Shown here piece by piece: positions 61,888-64,000 of a stretch of 64,000 nucleotides of DNA. Within the stretch, counting starts at the first letter, position 1. Each line of letters starts with the position of its first letter. Source of the DNA: Paulownia fortunei. Lineage: Eukaryota; Streptophyta; Magnoliopsida; Lamiales; Paulowniaceae. The stretch lies in contig CM033109.1 of assembly GCA_019321725.1 (NCBI GenBank), positions 17,019,993 through 17,083,992 on the forward strand. The letters are read 5' to 3'. Under the pieces are notes generated by a model. The model was not told the origin of the DNA. It did not search any database and was given only the letters and a program-made list of their open reading frames with translations. Both the position numbers and the translations under genes were made by a program.

Positions 61888-62390
61888 TGCTACAACTTTA
61901 AGGTTGCAAACCCAAGTGCATATTGTATTAAGTAATAAATTTCTCGTGAGTCCGAAGTCGATCCATAGGAAAGTTGTTTGAAGAATTCAAGTTTATATTT
62001 CTAAAAAATTGGAGTTTATGTGAATTGAATTTAGAGTTGATAAAAAACCTAATAGTAAATAGCGATTTACGTTCGTTCCAAATCCCATAAACACAATCAT
62101 AGATCGGAATTAATGAGTTGAAGACTACTAGTATAGTCTAAATCACGAGTGGGCATCTAATGTGTGGATACACGTAGAGGATCAACGCTTGATAATATTG
62201 GCGAATTCAACTAGCTGTGGGGTTCGAAGATTGACGAAGTTTTGAAAAGGTTTAGAGTGTTCTTCGTTAATTCAATTCAAATATAAATTGTTTATCTCAA
62301 ATCTATTTAAGATATTAATTGTATTTTAATTAGACGTAACCGATCAAATCGCAATGAACCCAAGACACACATATATGTTATTGATGCATG
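61888..62390 (-). repeat. LTR piece of the Athila-like family, minus orientation
   Basis: It starts TGCTACAACTTTAAGG, the complement of the LTR end at 28,993. Over about 120 bp it follows that LTR closely (GGTTTGCAAACCC, GTCGATCCA). Further right the similarity fades and no TGATAAGTGC start is seen. Confidence 0.65.
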
Positions 62391-62399
62391 TTGTTTAAA

Positions 62400-62680
62400 A
62401 TTTTAAATTTTGCTATGCTTGGGGTCCTCTGGTATTGCAAATCATATAATGGTAAGTTAGTACAAATGATGATATTGTGGAAAATAAAATACGGCCTCAG
62501 TCATCTGGCCGTAATTACCAGAGCTAGTGCTTCTTTCTCAATCTCAAAACATCTTTGCTTAGCCCCTTCCAGTAAGTTACTAATGTAGTAAATGGGCTTC
62601 TACAAAGCTCATTCCTCTCTAATAAGAACTGAGCTAATAGCCTGTTCTCCCATTAACAAGTAGACTTCCAAGTTTCCCAA
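62400..62680 (-). pseudogene. Tat-type RNase H piece, inverted
   Basis: On the minus strand: SLGNLEVYLLMGEQAISSVL, IREE, a stop, then KPIYYISNLLEGAK, EIEKEALALVITAR, a stop, and LRPYF. It matches the RNase H start of Tat elements (LYLYLAVS...AVLVREE...PVYYIS...LEK.ALALV..ARKLRPYF). It is the expected continuation of the plus-strand RT that ends at 59,525. Confidence 0.7.
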
Positions 62681-62685
62681 GGAAT

Positions 62686-63562
62686 TGTCAAGTTCGTATA
62701 TCCCAATATAGGTAACACAGAGAAAATTTAAAGATTAATAAAAACATGTATAATAACATAAATATGCAATATCGGGAATCAATATAATTAATCGGTTTGT
62801 AATTTACTTGCTTAAATATATAAACAACAAAGTTTCACAAATCAACACCTAAAAGCACTCTTGCTATATTAAGGATTGAAACAATTCAAATTGCTAAGCC
62901 TGGGTTTGAAACTAGATCGCAATGAATCCAATCATTTTCCTTCTAAGTGATCTACTCTTTGGGCAAGTCTACGAATAATTGATTCTTGCTAGTGAATCAA
63001 TGTTCATTTTCTAAACTAATTTTGAAGTGCAATTTTATTCTTAAAATAAACAACTTGTGTTTAAAGAATAAAATTGAATCAAGATAGAATGAAACCAACT
63101 TCATGAAATGGATTTTTATTGCTAAAAAAGAAAACAAAGTAAGAGATAAGAGAGAAGGAAAAGGGCCAAAATTTTGCTCCAATGCTTGTGTAATTTTCGA
63201 CCCCTTCAATTGTATGGTGTGTGTGTATATATACATATTGTGATCTTAACCTAATCCCATTAGGCCTCCACTACCTTCTTTTCTTATCTCCATCCTTTAT
63301 ATCTAAGACTAGGATCCATTATCTTGCTTTTCAGGACTCCTAGTTGGATCTTTTAATCTCTTGGGCTTAGACTCTAATAAACTAAAGTAAATTAATTGGT
63401 GATCAATTAATCAAACCCAATTTAATTAATTGATCAAATTAATTAATTAATTTATTTATTCTATAAAGTTTTCCTAATCAAATTAGGTCAAATTAAACAA
63501 TCATGTTATTTTAATTGGATTTAACCCGTTAAATTAATTTAAGTCTATTTAATTTCTAAAGA
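62686..63562 (-). repeat. Copia LTR, second half, minus orientation
   Basis: It starts TGTCAAGTTC (the complement of a family LTR end), with GGAAT before it (62,681-62,685; ATTCC on the minus strand). It covers the LTR end through the AATTAATT-rich middle, then joins LOG-cargo sequence at 63,563. Confidence 0.75.
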
Positions 63563-64000
63563 CTCCTTACTCAATCCATCCATAATGAATTGAATTTTAT
63601 CTTCTCAATTTTTAAAAATCATTCCTAAGAAATGACACCTTGTGTTGCATGTCCATCGAGCACATTTGAGACAAACTTACATTTTTTCACCATTCGTTTT
63701 TTGAATATGTGCTTTTACCAAAACTAGGCATGTACCTAGTAAGTAAGTTTGAAGATTCGCATGAAAACTCACCTGCTACTATTACTTTTGCTTCAATTAT
63801 CTATCATATGTCCTCTGGGATACCCTTGTGTGTAAGCATCCTTAATCTTTCAATCTTAGTTTTATAAATTTTTAAAATTATATTTTTAGGAAGAAAAGGA
63901 AATCACTTCTTGAGAGTTAGAAGAATGTCATCCATTTTGAAAAAAATAAGAAAAAAAAAAGAATGCGAAAAAGAGAGAAACTTTGTATCTGACTTTAATA
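63563..64000 (-). other. 5' part of a LOG cargo segment, inverted
   Basis: The complement matches 23,250-23,316 joined directly to 24,460-24,787, including the start of the unknown ORF (ATGGATGGATTGAGTAAGGA). The chromovirus fragment found at 23,317-24,459 is absent here, so this is the empty site. The sequence continues past the window end. Confidence 0.85.

Noticed and set aside
1..64000. tRNA, rRNA, CRISPR, riboswitch or bacterial operon signals
   Set aside because: None seen; intron structure and element types show plant nuclear DNA.

Overview
This window is nuclear DNA of a flowering plant, probably a woody eudicot, though the species cannot be fixed from sequence. It is AT-rich and intron-bearing, dense with plant LTR retrotransposons (Ty1/Copia and three kinds of Ty3/Gypsy), and carries one host gene with a plant-type protein. 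Only that gene looks intact: the large subunit of transcription factor IIA (TFIIA-L), minus strand, 11 coding exons between 45,985 and 35,902, giving a 404-residue protein. Its introns hold small DNA-transposon-like elements and a large CT/CA microsatellite. Almost everything else is nested, decayed retroelement.

Layout. 1-739: gag remnant of an Athila/Tat-type Gypsy element, interrupted at 740 by Copia-1 (+). The 3' LTR of Copia-1 is interrupted at 8,908 by a chromovirus (Del/Tekay-like, -) that ends truncated near 16,170. 16,171-20,570: truncated Copia-2 (-). 21,897-34,842: Copia-3 (-), running into a 100-N gap. Its 3' LTR was hit twice, by a 6.6-kb Athila-like element (22,371-28,993, target duplication TAAAG) and by a lone LTR of its own family (30,215-31,880). 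34,943-46,200: TFIIA-L and flanks. 47,780-64,000: a Tat-type Gypsy element (+) split by a tandem LTR-pol-LTR-pol-LTR Copia complex (48,502-58,634, target duplication GGATT) and by another Copia LTR, then rearranged by an inversion of about 2.9 kb.

The main observation is cargo. The Athila-like element at 22,371-28,993 carries, between its integrase end and its 3' LTR, a full-length intronless copy of a plant LOG gene (cytokinin riboside 5'-monophosphate phosphoribohydrolase). A second decayed copy of the same cargo, with the same upstream and downstream non-LOG sequence, lies at 60,693-61,870 with its 5' part at 63,563-64,000. The two copies carry different lesions, so the LOG segment was probably captured by an ancestral retroelement and spread with it. 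Both copies are now broken.

Evidence comes from reading the sequence, internal copy-to-copy comparison and remembered family motifs; no database search was run. Boundaries not marked by LTR ends or target duplications are approximate.
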